64,000 bases of DNA from Axinella damicornis (GCA_963931865.1 OZ007506.1:3964926-4028925), one strand, 5' to 3'; counted from the stretch's first letter, positions 19,512-33,600 are shown. Translations and numbers: made by a program. Notes: generated from the sequence alone by a model not told the origin.

Positions 19512-20959
19512 GAGGGAGGGAGGGAAGGAGAGGGAAAAAACTCAGAGGGGAGGGAGAAACGAAGAGAGACCAGAGGTGGATTGGGAAGTAGGGAGGGGGA
19601 GGCAGGGGTGGTGGAGGGAGGAGGGTGGAGAAGGGAAGGAAAGGAGGGCGGTATGGGCGGATAAGGAACTGTGACACAAGGGGAGTATTATTGTAGGTGC
19701 AGTGTGTATGGTCAGTGTGTTGAGACCATGTCTCCTTTCCCAGGTCCTTCAAGGTGTTGAAGACCAGCTCCTTCAGTGAATTGCACCAGGGACTGGCAGG
19801 AGCTCTGTTGAGCATGCAGGAATAGGGCAGGGAGGTACATGGGCAACAGCAAGCCTTCTAATGATGACACAGAAGTGCTGGAGCAACCAGTCATAGAGCA
19901 CTGTTCTGCAGCAATTGAGTGGCGAAAGCAAAGGAAAACGATGCTTTGGCGAGACAGGGCTGCTAGTTGATAACAGCAATGTATTGCTGCTGCCTTCATC
20001 TACTTCCTTATTCTGACAAAGCTTTCCCGCTTTTATTTTGCTCCAATTGCACTTGAGAGGTGGTGAAAAAGTTGTCCAAAAGTTATACATAGCTCCCACG
20101 TTATCGGAGGAGTATAATTACCATTTTTACAGTAGCTGATCATGACCTAGCTGCAAAAGAGATTTTGGCCTGATTTCATCGAACAAAAAAAGGGCTGTGA
20201 GGTGGTTGGGGCCAACGACCCTGTGACTAGTGTTTGGTAGAACCCAGCAGTGAGAATTAGCCTGTTAGAGTGATTTATATAGCTCTCGTTATATATTTGA
20301 TCCTTGTACCTTATTGCAGGGTTACCCTAAGAACCAGATTCATGTGTGGCCATTTGAGAGGAGGACCAGCAACACCACTCGACCAGCTTCATTGATAAGC
20401 CGGACGACCCCACAAAGACTGTGAGTGAGCAATGAGGTGGAAAAGGAGTCATGTTTTGGTACACAAATGTACATGCAGTCAGAGGGTGACTGTGGGTTAA
20501 TATCCCTTCCCGAAGTGAGACACCAGTTGATGTCCGTATGTGTTAGAGCATTCAAACCTGCAGTGCAACGCATGGTAACTAAACTGTTATTGCATAGCTT
20601 ACTTGCATGAGAATGGTCTACTCTGTATTTGTGTGTGAGGAATCTGACTGCACCATGACGTCCTGCATCACTCCTGATTAGTTGAGCCAACTTGTGTTGA
20701 CTGATGCTGTAGGTGTTCCAGCATGCTGAGTTGTGTTCCCCCTGGAGATTATTTGTGGAGACCCTCCCCCCAGGTCTGGCGTACGTTGCTCATGTCACAG
20801 TCACGGCCGCGGTACTGCAGATGTGAAATTCCAGCTGTGTTCTCTATCACTCAGATTCTGACCTGGAGTTTCTGCCACCTTATGACTATAACTGTAAGAA
20901 GGACGTTTTATTCTAAATTTTATTGTGATTGAATGGTTCCATCAACTATGACGATTCAT

Positions 20960-21085
20960 GTCTCCCCCTCCCTCCCTCCCTCCCTCCCTCCCTCCCTCCC
21001 TCCCTCCCTCCCTCCCTCCCTCGCTCCCTCCCCTCCCTCCCTCCCTCCCTCCCTCCCTCCCTCCCTCCCTCCCTCCCTCCCTTCC
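20960..21085. repeat. (CCCT)n microsatellite
   Basis: About 30 CCCT units lead into the polypyrimidine tract of the next USP7 exon acceptor. Confidence 0.97.
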
Positions 21086-22869
21086 TCCCATCTCTCCCTC
21101 TCCCCCTCCATTCCCACCACCTCTCCCCCAGCCCAAGTGCTTCAAGTACTACGACCCAGCCACAAGGTTGATGACATACATCGGCCATGTTGTTGAGTCC
21201 CTCACCATAAGACTATGTAAGTGAAAGGACTAGGGAACAGATTTATACTGTCGTGTAATAGTTGTGTGGAACTTGTGCACCGGACTTGTGAGAGCTTTGG
21301 TGTTTTTGTTGGCCACCATTGCCTTCACCAGTACTCGAGGCATGTATGTATGTGTTAATTGGGGCAAGGCGTAAGTATGAGTGTGCGCACCTGTGCACGC
21401 ATGCACAGCATTGTGGCATGTAAAATCTCAAGATTGGACTGCACTAAAATAACAGCCAAATATAGTTTTCCGGCTCCTGAGTTTACCAACTGACTGGTAC
21501 GGCAGCTCAGAACAGTACTCAATGCAAAACGCAATCAAAGGTGCATCGAATGTCAGAGCAACAGTCACTTTGGTAACAGCACGCAGTATTTAGCTATCAA
21601 GATTTTCAGTAGGATCAAGAGTGTATGATGACATCATCGTCATTGCGGGGTGGGGCGGAGCATCATTTGGCTGCCCCACAATGGCAATGAGGTCATCATG
21701 CGCTCTTGGTAGGATTCATTGCATAATTTACCGTGAGTCAGTGTCTCCCCTCAGGTGAGGGGCCTTCTTGTACGTAGGCACTGTTGTTTTCATCACATTC
21801 ACGTTTGCATCAGGTACATGTTCTAGGTTATGTGCTACACCCCAGCTGGCAGCTAAACCAGCAGGCATCCCAACTTGATAGTGCTTTGCATAATTATTAT
21901 TACCTGCTGTTGTGTATGCTTGAGCAAATGTCAAGTTACCTTGAACCCCATCATCCACAGGAGGTGAAGCCCAACCTAGTGGAGCAGATAGATCCCAAGG
22001 TGGTGCTGAGTCAGGTACGTGCACATGTGCATCCTTACTTATTGTGTTCCAACGAGTATGTAATACACGAGGAAGGAAGGCTACCAATATGGTAGCACCT
22101 AGAGCTTCGAAGTTGCAACTGTATGCCTTTGACTCTCCTAGAGCCTGTCAATGGATTGGAGATGATTGCTGTCTACAAGGAGTCTTGCTTTAGTGGATCA
22201 TATTTAGTACACCCTACTAAATATCATGTGCGACAATAGTAGTTGTTCATGGTGGGTGGGACTAGACTAGTGACGCATGACCTTTGTACTTACTCAATGT
22301 CGCATGATGACACTATGTCTAGACCTACATCAGTGTACGCAGATGCAGTCAGAAAGGCAACACACCCAAGATTAGCAACAGACTGCGACAGCCAAGAGCA
22401 TTTTCTATTACGTGTTGATCCATTGTGCTTGGTACTAGTAACTTGACCTACTGCTTGATGTACTGTTCACTGCTGTAATTCTCCTGCAGGTGGAGGACCT
22501 TCGTGACGGGGATATCTTCTGCTTCCAAAGGTAAATTCTCTAACATCTTTAGTAGCTGCACTTGTCAAGTCACAATGCGTGTGTCAGTCCTTGTATATGC
22601 GCCAGTCATGCGTTTTCTACCCAGTCTTACATATGAGGTGGTGACCACAACCATGCTGCCACTTCTGGGAGCTCATGATCCAATTTAGCACAAGAAATTC
22701 AATTTTGAGAATTTGTCAGTACTGGTTGATCCAACTCCAAGTTACAGGGATGAACAGTTTCGCAAGAAACAGACGAAGAAAATTAAGCCAAGCAAATTCA
22801 GAGTCCATTACAAGCCTCTTGAGCAGACTGTAGTCCATGTCATCCTCAACCTTCACTAATCACAAGGCC

Positions 22870-23035
22870 ATGGAACCACACCCACTAGCATTCATTGTCT
22901 CAATGTCAACGTGGCATCTGTTCATTGTAACCACACCCACTAAAAGCCCCTCCCATAAATCACTGTTTATCATTTATATGTGATCTTGCAGGCAATCACA
23001 TAGTCTGCAATAATGAAGTTCACATGCATTACGGT
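22870..23035. repeat. Dispersed repeat, also at 59205-59330
   Basis: Both copies share ACCACACCCACTAA, then CTCCCATAAATCA, a GCGATCTT/GTGATCTT block and a GCACTCACAAAGTC/GCAATCACATAGTC block. Noncoding, diverged. Confidence 0.65.
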
Positions 23036-23896
23036 ATGTATTAGTACTACCCTTGTTCCCATGTGGCCTGGGAACGAGGCCAGTATTTGTATATACCTTG
23101 ATGTGTCTTCTGTGTTCTGGTATAGGGCGGACTTACCACTGGACAGATTCCCCGTCCCAACAGTGGTGGATTACTTCAGGTAAACAAACTCATATGCTGT
23201 AACAGTTACATTCAGTTATCGTGTACCCCGTGGCTATATTGATTGAGACAGTGAAGAAACATGTAGGTATGGAGTGTGGACCAAGATGTCCCTGCGTGGT
23301 CCTAAACTATGCAGCAGGGATATTTGTTCTGCCTACACAGAGCAATCCGCTGTGTACCCTCAATCCTTCAGGAAGGATGGGGAGGGGGTTAGCCCCAACT
23401 TTTAATATGATCTGTGTCATTGCAATCAACGCCCTCTCCCCCCTCAAAGTACATCATCTAAGATGCTGGGGTCCAGAGGCTACACTGCCATGTACAGGGT
23501 ACTTCTCCGGGTTCAGAGTGCAGTTTTCAGGAAAAGTAATCAAAACTGAACCGGCCGTAACCTCTGCATGTAGCCAGTGAATTATGCATATGTCACATGC
23601 CCCCCTCCCCTCCCCGCACATCTTCACAGGGACCTATACAATCGTTTGGATGTGACGTTCTACAACAAGAACATCCCGGGAGACCCAGGCTTCACACTCA
23701 CCCTCAACCAGAGGATGAACTACTCCCAGGTGAGTGAGAGTCGCTGTGAGATGGGTCGTGATAACGAACGTGTGTGTAGAGAGTCCATACATACAGCCTG
23801 AAGATTAAGGTTATAAGTTCTCCCTCGGTGGAATGATTGTGAACGTGGATGTTGTCCTCACAGGACATGTTACACTCCTCCTATAGGCTATAGCAG

Positions 23897-24285
23897 TAGC
23901 CTCGTTCCCAGTCCCACACCCAGCTTTTCATCGCTTGCAGTATGATAAAGCGGGGAGGGCCTGGTACATTTCCTCATGTGAGCATGACGTCAAGGGCGTA
24001 CGTGGGTCAGAACAGCAAGAAGAGCAAAGATACCTCACATATGTGGCTCGCGCGGGGGGGGGGGGGGGGGGGGGGGGGACTATCATACTCACCAAGCAAT
24101 AAATGTGTAGATGGTTGAATAACATGCAAAACGTAGCGTCCTTGTTCTGAAAATGAAAATTTTGCCATTTGTCGATTACGTCATGCTCACATGAGGAAAT
24201 GCACCAGGCCCTCCCCGCTTCATCATACTGCAAGCATCTATGCTGCAAGCGACGAAAGCTGGGCGTGGGACTGGGAATGAGGCTA
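23897..24285. mobile_element. 390-bp MITE, TAGCCTCGTTCCCAG family
   Basis: Long arms: TAGCCTCGTTCCCAGTCCCA through GCGGGGAGGGCCTGGT and TTTCCTCATGTGAGCATGAC, repeated inverted at the right end (GTCATGCTCACATGAGGAAA ... GGGACTGGGAATGAGGCTA). A poly-G tract (about 24053-24079) lies in the centre. It shows that the short elements of this family are deletion derivatives of longer inverted-repeat units. Confidence 0.9.
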
Positions 24286-24529
24286 CTGTAGCAGTACTTT
24301 GAGATGACCACTGTACCAATAACAGCTTGTTAGTTGTACTTGCACCTACGACTGGTGTCGTTGTGTCCCCTTCCTAGATGGCAAGGACTGTGGCTCTGCA
24401 CTTGAGCATGGACCCTCTCCTGTTGCAGTTCTTCAGACCACAACTGTGAGCTACACATGCATGTAGCATCCTTTTCTGCTGAGCACAGCAGAGTCAATGC
24501 CACATAGTGGGGAAGTTTTACTGGTGTGT

Positions 24530-24720
24530 AGATTTTGCAGAACTACTGAAAGGGCTCTGGAAAATTATTAAGTGCTGAAATCTTCGTCTAGTCACTCTGC
24601 CATTTTCGATCCTATGGAGTGGAAAAAGCTCTAATTGGAAATGAAGCACGCTTCCTATTCGAGGAAAGTCATCCAAAATTAAACGCCTCTCACTGACATG
24701 TATAGGCACAATTTCCTTCT
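24530..24720. repeat. Dispersed repeat, inverted copy at 34610-34740
   Basis: TGCCATTTTCGATCCTATGG at 24598 appears inverted near 34665-34690 (CCATAGGATCGAAAATGGCA), with the flanking AGCGTGCTTC/GAAGTGCGCTTC-type and CCTATTCGAGGAA blocks also shared. Confidence 0.8.
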
Positions 24721-25095
24721 GTGGGGATACAAGCGCATGCGCTTAATAACAAGCGACTACGTTACCTGTCCAAAATTGTGATTTAGGCACTTTGCCAAAA
24801 TGAAATTTTGCACCCCACAAAATTCTCCCAGTATATGGTAATAGATGTGTAGGTTGTTGATTTCAACTAGCATTTTAAAACAGGCATGAGACTGTACTGT
24901 TAATATTATTGCAGGAACCATCGCCACTTCTCCGACCAGCCCATTTGCTGCACCAACGAGGGGTGTGTACGAGACTTTGTGGGTCTCAGACACCATCTGG
25001 ACGCACCACCCATCCTGTTCTACCAAACAGTATGTGGACTAGCAGTCTCCTGTTCTTCCGGACAGTGTTTGGACTAGTTGTGTGATGCCAGACCC

Positions 25096-25149
25096 TAGCC
25101 TCGTTCCCAGGCTCTCGTTCTCGGGAACGAGAGCCTGGGAACGAGGCTA
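25096..25149. mobile_element. Minimal palindrome of the TAGCCTCGTTCCCAGGC family
   Basis: A 54-bp near-perfect palindrome (TAGCCTCGTTCCCAGGCTCT and its inverse), perhaps the smallest form of the family here. Confidence 0.9.
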
Positions 25150-26664
25150 ACCAGACCCAGTGATGTTTACTCCATGTGTAGGAAGTGGCAGTGACATGCA
25201 TTTCTTGTCATCCAATCACTGCAGCTGAACATTCCAATCGATCAGTTTGAGAGCAAAAATTTGTTCAAGTGTACCTATGTCGGCTTGAAACTGAGGGAGG
25301 AGGTGAGTCAGGAGGGGGACTGCATGTCCATGTATTTCAAGAGCAATTTCCCAATTGAGATGGTAACACACATTGAGGATGGTCAGCACAACACAGGCTC
25401 ACCTCTGAGGTGCAAGTCGCGCAAGCTTGCAATGCCAGTTACAATTCAGCTGTATTACAGCTAGAATTTTGTACAGTGGGACTGACAACCTGTCTGCTCT
25501 ATACAACAGTGAGGTGTCTTGATTAGTATGGCTCAAGGTGTTACAACCAGTCGGACATTGCCTTGTACACGTACGTGGATGATGGATGTACCGGATGTAT
25601 GCAGTTGTGTCATCAGTGCTTGCTAGCCTCGTACCCACTATGGCTGTTCGTCGGGGAATCCTCATCCCCTCGCATGCACTCCTCTGTCAGGACCTCCCAG
25701 TCACTTCCTTGCAGTGAAGTGCTTGCATGCCTGATTTCAGATGATAGTGTTCTGTCTTAATTCAAACAGTTTTGCAATCCATTGCGTGTATACCTAGTGT
25801 GACCTGCCCAAGTGTTGCCCAAAGGGTTGCTTACGGGATAGTACTGTTACCAATGAATGCAGTAAATACTTGTTGAAAGACTTTCCGGTTTGCACTCCTG
25901 CAGAAGGACCTGACATTGTACGTGGACAAGAATGGCACTGTGGAGGATCTGCTACAGGAGGCTGCGAATGAGGTAACAGATAACTCTCCTTCTGATACTT
26001 TTCCGTTTAGTGTGAGATGTAGTGAGGGCCCGGGAGAGGGAAGGGCGTGGCAGAAGAGGGATTGTGAAGGGTGTGAAGAAGGGAGGGGCCTGGGGAAGGG
26101 AAGGCTATCCTAGTATGTGAGAGAGCCATAAATGGAATGTGTACATGTACATGATCTCAACTCACTTCCAGACCCTTGCCTTGAGCCCCAGTTTTTGATA
26201 TCTCACAGTATGGCCAGAGGGCATATTTGGGGGAGTAGGACTAATGCACCTTCTGTTTTACCTCTTCAGATTACATTCAGTGAAGGAAGCACAAAACATC
26301 TGAGGTATGCTGTAGTTTCACATCTCATTTCCAGGTTTGGTCACGCCCCAAATAATAATTATGTTCCATTATGAATTTCCGTGCAGATTATTGGAAGTGA
26401 TGACCCATCGTATTGTGGACATACATGCCACTGATAAACCTGTCAGTGACCTCTACCAGCAGAAGCTGTACAGGGTAGAGGTGAGCCGGGAGTTGCAGCT
26501 AGGTTCTGCCATAGCTGTTACATGTCACTGATAGTTCCACTCTGCTCCTCTGATAGGAGGTGCGGAAGGAGGAACTGGAGCTGGGTGAGAATGAGGCTCT
26601 GATTCCAGTGGCACATTTCCAAAAGGTGAGAGCAACATTGAAGCTTGAGTTCACAGCTTTCATA

Positions 26665-26930
26665 ACTCCTTCCTCTCTTCCTCCTCTCCTCTCTTCCTCC
26701 TCTCCTCTCTTCCTCCTCCTCTCTTCCTCCTCTCCTCTCTTCCTCCTCTCCTCTCTTCCTTCACTCCTCTCTTCCTCCTCTCCTCTCTTCCTCCTCTCCT
26801 TTCTTCCTCCTCCTCTCTTCCTCCTCTCCCTTCTTCCTCCTCCTCTCTTCCTCCTCTCTTCCTCCTCTCCTCTCTTCCTCCTCTCCTCTCTTCCTCCTCT
26901 CCTCTCTTCCTCCTCTCCTCTCTTCCTCCT
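26665..26930. repeat. CTCTTCCTCCTCTC minisatellite in USP7 intron
   Basis: A pyrimidine array of CTCTTCCTCCTCTC units fills the intron where the exon for the USP7 segment between 'VAHFQK' and 'GERLSSV' would be expected. It ends in the ACACAG acceptor. Confidence 0.95.
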
Positions 26931-27041
26931 ACACAGGGTGAAAGGCTGTCATCAGTTACAGAGAGGATTAAATCCATTCTTGAAGTGTCTGAGAAAGAAT
27001 TTGACAAGGTGAATGCTGATAATAAAATGCATGCAATTACT

Positions 27042-27537
27042 GTAGTGTCACAAAAGAGCTCCCACTTGCAATATTGATCTACCCCCAGCTGAAGTTTGGT
27101 TCAATTTCACGTGTAGGGTTTCTTCAATGAGTGCCCTCCAGTCTCGCAAGATGGTGTCAGGCACTTGAGTTGGTTTGAGAGGCTGAAATATTGAAAAGCA
27201 AAGCATAGCTGTAGTTTCGCCTCGCATTTTACTTATGATTGACCAAATTGTCTGCCAGAGGGCAGTAGAAACCAGCGCTTTCATCCTGTCCAGGTGTACT
27301 GAAGTATTTGCTATAGGCATCTTTCAACTCTTACATATACACTGTAGCAGCAAACCACGACTCTTGTGTGGAGAGTGGTGGATGCTAACCTACGATGGAT
27401 GAGTACAAACTCACGAATATGAGTGCTCTTTCATAGACGAATGTGGAAACACTTACATTATAAAGAGCCCCTCCCCCCCCCTCCCATGGTGAACATGTAA
27501 GGTGCACCTCCCATGGGCGCTCTTTCGCGACACTGCA
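27042..27537. mobile_element. About 495-bp MITE with AGTGTCRCRAAAGAGC termini
   Basis: The left end TAGTGTCACAAAAGAGCTCCC is matched by the inverted right end GGGCGCTCTTTCGCGACACT. Internal sequence recurs at 53130-53610 and partly at 45895-46140 in the agmatine deiminase introns, including GGTGGTGTCAGGCACT and GAAACCAGCGCTTTTCAT. Confidence 0.85.
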
Positions 27538-27785
27538 TTTAGTGTCTACTGCAATACCTCAAGTACCTATAGCTGCTGATGTTATCTATTTGCATTTCAG
27601 TGGAGGTTCGCCATTGTGCAGACAATCCAGCCTTTCAATTACCTTTCGGAAGGTGAGCAGCAGAGTGAGCGTTAGGGGGGCGTTAATTAGCATTGTATGT
27701 GTATACTCAGGTGAAGGATACATGTATTTATGTTGAAACAACTCTATACAGTGTAGATAATGGTGGAAATGTTTCTGGAATTCTG

Positions 27786-27855
27786 TGACGATACCCGTCA
27801 GCGGGTATGACGATACCCGTCAGCGGGTATGACGATACCCATCGGCGGGTATGAT
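27786..27855. repeat. Three tandem hairpin units
   Basis: Three 22-bp copies of GACGATACCCGTCAGCGGGTAT; each contains the self-complementary TACCCG...CGGGTA. The third has compensating changes (CATCGGCG). Confidence 0.9.
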
Positions 27856-28422
27856 GTTCCCATACCTGCTTCTTTTACTCTTGAGATTTTGTTGATAATG
27901 TATATGCCGTCATTAGTCAAGGAAGGATTGGCATCAAGAGGAAGAACCAGTGTAGCTCCCTGTGAGGCCTTTGTGCGAGGCTAGCCGCACAGTCTACCAG
28001 GTGCACATATGTATGGGTGCATGCATACCTGTGGCTAGTGTGTAACTGCTTCATTTTGTTCTCCACCAGAAAATGACGACCCCTTGCACCTCAGCCAGTT
28101 TCTTATCAAACCCAGCAAAGGTAATTTTATGTATTAATTCAAATTTTAGCTTTTATAAGTCTGTGTAGACAACCAGCTGTGCCTATGGCATGTTCACGAT
28201 GCTGCTGCTTAGTTGATTCACAATAGTATTAAGTGCTTTATGTAAACCAGGGGCATATCTCTTCCTCTAGTATGTCCTGGCACATAGGGGTGCTTATGTT
28301 TTCTCAAGTCCACAAGTGTGTCTGTAGTATGCTGGGCTACTATCCCAACTGGAGGGAGGGACTATAGGTACAAGGCAGTACATTGTGGAGATGCATGGTT
28401 GTGGGTGACTAAAGGGGAATGA

Positions 28423-28557
<135 letters not shown>

Positions 28558-28560
28558 TAG

Positions 28561-30648
28561 CCCAGCTAGCCATATTGATTGTACATATGTCCATCCAACC
28601 TCCTGTACAGGCTCTCTGTTAATATTGCTCTCACTTGCACTGTTTGGTAACTGTACTTCAAACTCTCTTCTGGATTTTCATACCTTTTCTCATCCAACTG
28701 TGTTAGTGTCATGCATTGCACACCGAGCGAGAGTGTTGTGGACTGGGCATGTATAGCAGGCTATTAGCAGCTGTCATCCACAATAATGTTGAGCCAAGCC
28801 ATGACCATCAGAGGCTTACACATGCAGTCCACCAAAAGACTAACTATTGTACATGCCTACTGGTATACTGGTAAGTGGAAGACTATCCCTTAGGGCTGCA
28901 TGCTCATGAATGGCCAACTTGACAGGTCAAGTAGCCTCGTTCCCATGGAGCTGGGAATGAGCTCGAGGCTAATGGTCAAGCTATCCATTTGTTGGACACC
29001 ATGCACCATGCAAGTGGAGCAGATTTAATTTCTATTCCTAGTAGACTACTTAAGAGATTCTTAATGTTCTCAAGACCACAAGCAGAAGAGCATGGAGTAT
29101 AATATTTACCCCCCTCGCAGTAGCGGTTGGTGTTCAAAGTGAAATTAATGCCAGCAGCAGTATTACCAATAATTGTGTGGTGTGCATGATGACATATACC
29201 CACCCCAACCCCCCGGCCCCGTGCTCCCACCCAGCCCCACCCCCCACTACGTATACCCATGCTCCCACCCACCCATGCTCCCACCTACCCATGCTCCCAC
29301 CCGTTCTGGGAACGAGGCCGAGGTTGTTGCTGAAACAGTCATGAGCTTGAGACCCCGCTTCTGACAAGTCAGTATACACTGTAGCTAGTCCATCTGGTTG
29401 AAGGTATAGGTGAAGGCAGAATGGGGAGGAGAGGGAAGGAGAGGAAAAGAAGGATGGCGTGGAGGAGCGGGAGTGAGAGATAAAGGAGGAAGGCACTCAG
29501 GAGGGAGGCAGATAGCAACTCTCTTGTATGATGCTTAGCGAGTATGGGTATGTACGAGGCTAGATTGTGACCTGTCTAATGTGATGGTACATTGTAATAG
29601 GAGAGAGTGAACCTCGTCCCGAGATTCTGTATATTATAAACTACAGGTTGGTGTAATATTATCTATGCTAGCTACAAAGAAGGGGAACCTTGAGGAATGC
29701 AGAGGACTTGTCTCTGGCAAACTCGAGTCTTGAGTGTACACTGTGGATTATATTTGTTGCACAGAAGTACATGCCATATGCATGGCCACTACACAAATGC
29801 AGTGTCCACTGTCCAGTGCTTTAGTGGGTTAATGATGCCCTCCTCCACTTTCTGCTTTTAGTGGAGAAGACTGATCAAGAGAGTTGGCAGATACTGTGGA
29901 GTTGACCTCCTTGGATATGAAGACGCTAGACAGAGAGTGAGTGGTGTGTGGGAGGAGAGCAGTGCCGAGAACTATAGTCTTGGCAGGAAGCGTCTGGGCA
30001 TGCACCTGCATTGAGGGTGACAGGCACTCAAAGTGATCGTTCCAACCACTTCAGTAGGCGACACAATAAATATTATGGTTGCAGCGGACAGCAACTCGAT
30101 TCTGTTGTTGGAGACATGTCATCAAAGCACTACTGCAGGGCATGTGGAAGTGTTACTGGACAGTTCTCGAAAGAACGACCCTTGAGTGTGACTAACCACC
30201 GTCCTGTTCACCACCATGTAACAGCTATTAGCTGCCAAGTGGCTGAACACATTTGTCATAAGCATGCATGATACGATTCAGATTGCTAATGAGAATTAAC
30301 AAGACCAAGTGATCAAGTGCATGCATGTGGGTGCAATATAGCATGAGCAGCTGCAGGTGCTTATACAGACCTTAGTTTCCAGAGGCAACAAGGTTGATAG
30401 GTGGGTCTCTTTAAGGTGCATGGGGCTGTGTGGTACTGCAAATATGAACTTGCACACAACTACCCAACAGCATTATGCTGCCACTGGCAGCAAGGTTCAG
30501 ATATGCTATATAGCACTCTAGTCTCGTGCCCACCCGTCCACGTCACTCACGACATGGACATCTGGGCACAAGATTATGCTAGCACCACCATGTGGTCCGT
30601 CAATCTATAGCATTCATCAATCGGATTATAAGCACAGCCAAAACCAGT
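28561..30648. other. Intergenic region between convergent USP7-like gene and RPL4
   Basis: Two kilobases without a recognisable gene. It contains a short foldback element (28932-28971), a C-rich block sharing CATGCTCCCACC with the 11875 minisatellite (29200-29310) and unremarkable AT/GC-balanced sequence. Both 3' UTRs should end here. Confidence 0.6.
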
Positions 30649-33600
30649 TCACTTCTTAACACCCCGTTTCTTATCCAGTTGCTCAGCCTTCTCTTTCTTC
30701 CGCCTCATCTCCAGCAACAGCTGGTTCCTGCGGAAGGTCTTTGCATACGGGTTCAGGCGAAGCATGACATTCAGGTTATGTAATGGGTTCTTCTTCTGGG
30801 ATGTCCGCTTTGGTTTTGGCCTGCGGAAGGAGGAGAGGAGGAAAGGATCGAGGAGGAGGAAAGGGTCAACAGGGAGGAATCACATGACTCTCACTGTGTT
30901 TCACAAATCCAAGTCTTACCTGATAGGTCTCACAATCTTCTGGATTTCATCAGAATTTATAAGCCTGCTCACATCAGTCTGAATCATTATGGGACGAGGA
31001 AGGCTGGAAAAAAAGGGGATGCAAAGGAAGAGGTGAAAAGGGAACAGAAGAGGGGGGAAGATGAGATAGAGGAGACGGGTACAGGTGGAGGGTCATGTTT
31101 GTAATGTACACAATTATGTTTCTCACATTGGCAGGGTCATGCATGATCATCCCTATACCAACTTAGTTGGGTCGAGACTCATCTTAAGTTGCAACCTATG
31201 AAGACGGAACAAGCACCAACAGAGCTACACTGAGTGTATGAAGCACACTCAAGCTAGAAGCCATGACTCCAAAGGGCAGCTGAATAACAAATGTAACAAG
31301 ATAGTCCTTAACCGATTATAGGCGATAGACGCGTATACGCGTCACGTACGCGCACTACGCGAAGCGCGATAGACGCGAATACGCGTCATGAATACGCTTA
31401 AGCTTTACAAAGCCCACGGCCAAATAGCCACAGCTCTTGTATCCGGTCTGTTGTTAGGTTGGGGCCTCCCCCTACTAATTATGTGGTTTTGTCCGGAGGC
31501 TATCAACGGGCGGAGCGTGATGAGTGCCAGAAGCCAAGATGGTCGTCGATCGCCTCGATCGTGAAATCGAGTTATTGGCCACGTTTTCTTCTGAACGCTT
31601 GGAAGTAGAAATACAACACTAACTACGGAGGTGCAGCGGACCTTAGGCTTCATAAATATCGAGGCACTTCTAGAGCTGCACCTTGCTGTCAACGAGAAAA
31701 GCTAAAGACGGCACACAGAAACAATTAGCGGTAAGCGCTCAGTATAAACTGTACTGTAACGCTTCTGAAGAACATACACAAGTTTAAATTTACAGCACAG
31801 AGCCTTTCTCTATCCACTGTTCACTCTGTAGAGTTCTGTTTGACTTCTCTGAAGCTTATAAAACACAGTAAAAGCCTTTATAAAAGATTACACACCACGT
31901 GACATTAATTATTTCCGCCTTGGGAATGATTGCATTCCATTCAATTTAGCTTATAATCGGTTAAAAAGATGTGGTGAGTCTCGGCACAACTTTGTGTAAG
32001 CTCAGGAGGACATGGCAGCTGGTTATGAATGCAAAGCCTGTTATGAGACTTTCAGCTCAGTGATGTCACAGATCCTTGGAAGATAGGTTTCGTGTGAGTA
32101 CAAAGGGGGGACAGGCTGATAATTACTCTTGGGGTGCCATCTCAACGCGCATTGTGAATGACATGTACCACGCACGTACGTACGTACATATGTACGTACC
32201 TATGCACTGTGTCTTGGCTTCCAGCACTGTCTTGGCTTCATGCCGAGACAAAAAAAAACCACCACTGATGTAATCTCTTAATTCTTACAAGTAGCTTTGC
32301 TTGCTCAGCTACTTGCCCCTGGTTCGCCTACATTGTACGTGAGTAATCCGGCGCCGGACAGCTCTCTGTGTAGAGCTGCTGCTCCCCAATTGCATCCGCT
32401 TTAGCTGGTGCTCCCTGATTGCGTCCGCTTCAACTGCAGCTCCCTGATTGCGTCCACTTCAACTGCTGCTCCCCGATTGCATCCACCAGCTGTTCTGGAA
32501 TATTCCAGCCCATGCCCAATGTTCTCGAACTTTCTGTGCGCAGTTCGAGGCTCAGTAAATTGAAGTACGAAGGTCGCACTTCACTATAGTCTAGTCCCAC
32601 CCCATGAGCATCCCACTTCCGTTACACACACAAACAGACACACAACACGGTTAATTTGATGGAGTGAATAGTTGGCACTATTTGGAACTTCACCGCGCTT
32701 GTGGACCTATTGGAATTTGTGTTGGTTCTCCAGCTGCTGATCAGAATGTGAACAACCAGTTGCGCATGGAATCTGTGACGTGAGCCATCCTGCAGATCAT
32801 GTGGTAGGCTTTCTCCCTCCATTTTTGCATAATGTAAGCAATCAAAACTGGAGTTGTTTAAGGTCTGGGAACTAGGCTAGCTCTAATCGTTCAACTCCTT
32901 CCTTGAGATCATCAATCACCTGAGCTCAATTACTACATTTCTCACAGAGAAACACTCACTTGTATCCACTCTTGAGGGTTGACGACTTCTTCCAAGTCCC
33001 GTAGAGCTTATCCAGTTTCTCAAAGGCAGCCTGGGACCAAATACAGAATCGCCCCATGTGGCCTCCTGGCGCAAGAAGCAGTAGATTGAGACGGTCAACC
33101 TTGAGCAGCTCGACACCGGGGAGATTTCTGAATGCCTGCCTAATCCCATGATCCTCGTTGTAGACAATGAGGGGGCCCTTGCGCTGCACATAACGACGGT
33201 TCCGTGCTTTTCCTTTTCCGGGCCGGATCTTCCTCTTGCACTTCTGAACGTCACTGTATGCATTCAGTGCCTTCAGTATCTTGACAGCATCCTTGGTTTT
33301 GGTGAGACTCTCAATGGAATTATCCACAACGAGGGGGACTTCTCCAATGTTATCTACGCGGTGTCCCCTGGCCATGACAAGGGAAGGGAGAGCTGTTGCG
33401 GCAAGGGCAGAGCACATGGCGTATCGACGCTCATTGAGGTTGATCCTCCTGTGCCAGCGACGCCAGGTTTTGGTGGGGGCAAACATGCGACCACCGCGAC
33501 ACATCTGTTAGCTTGGGTCAAGGAGTAGACATGAGCACATTGGTAAGCTACAATTACATTTGCTAAAGACACAAGAAATGTACCGTTGTACTCGTACAAG

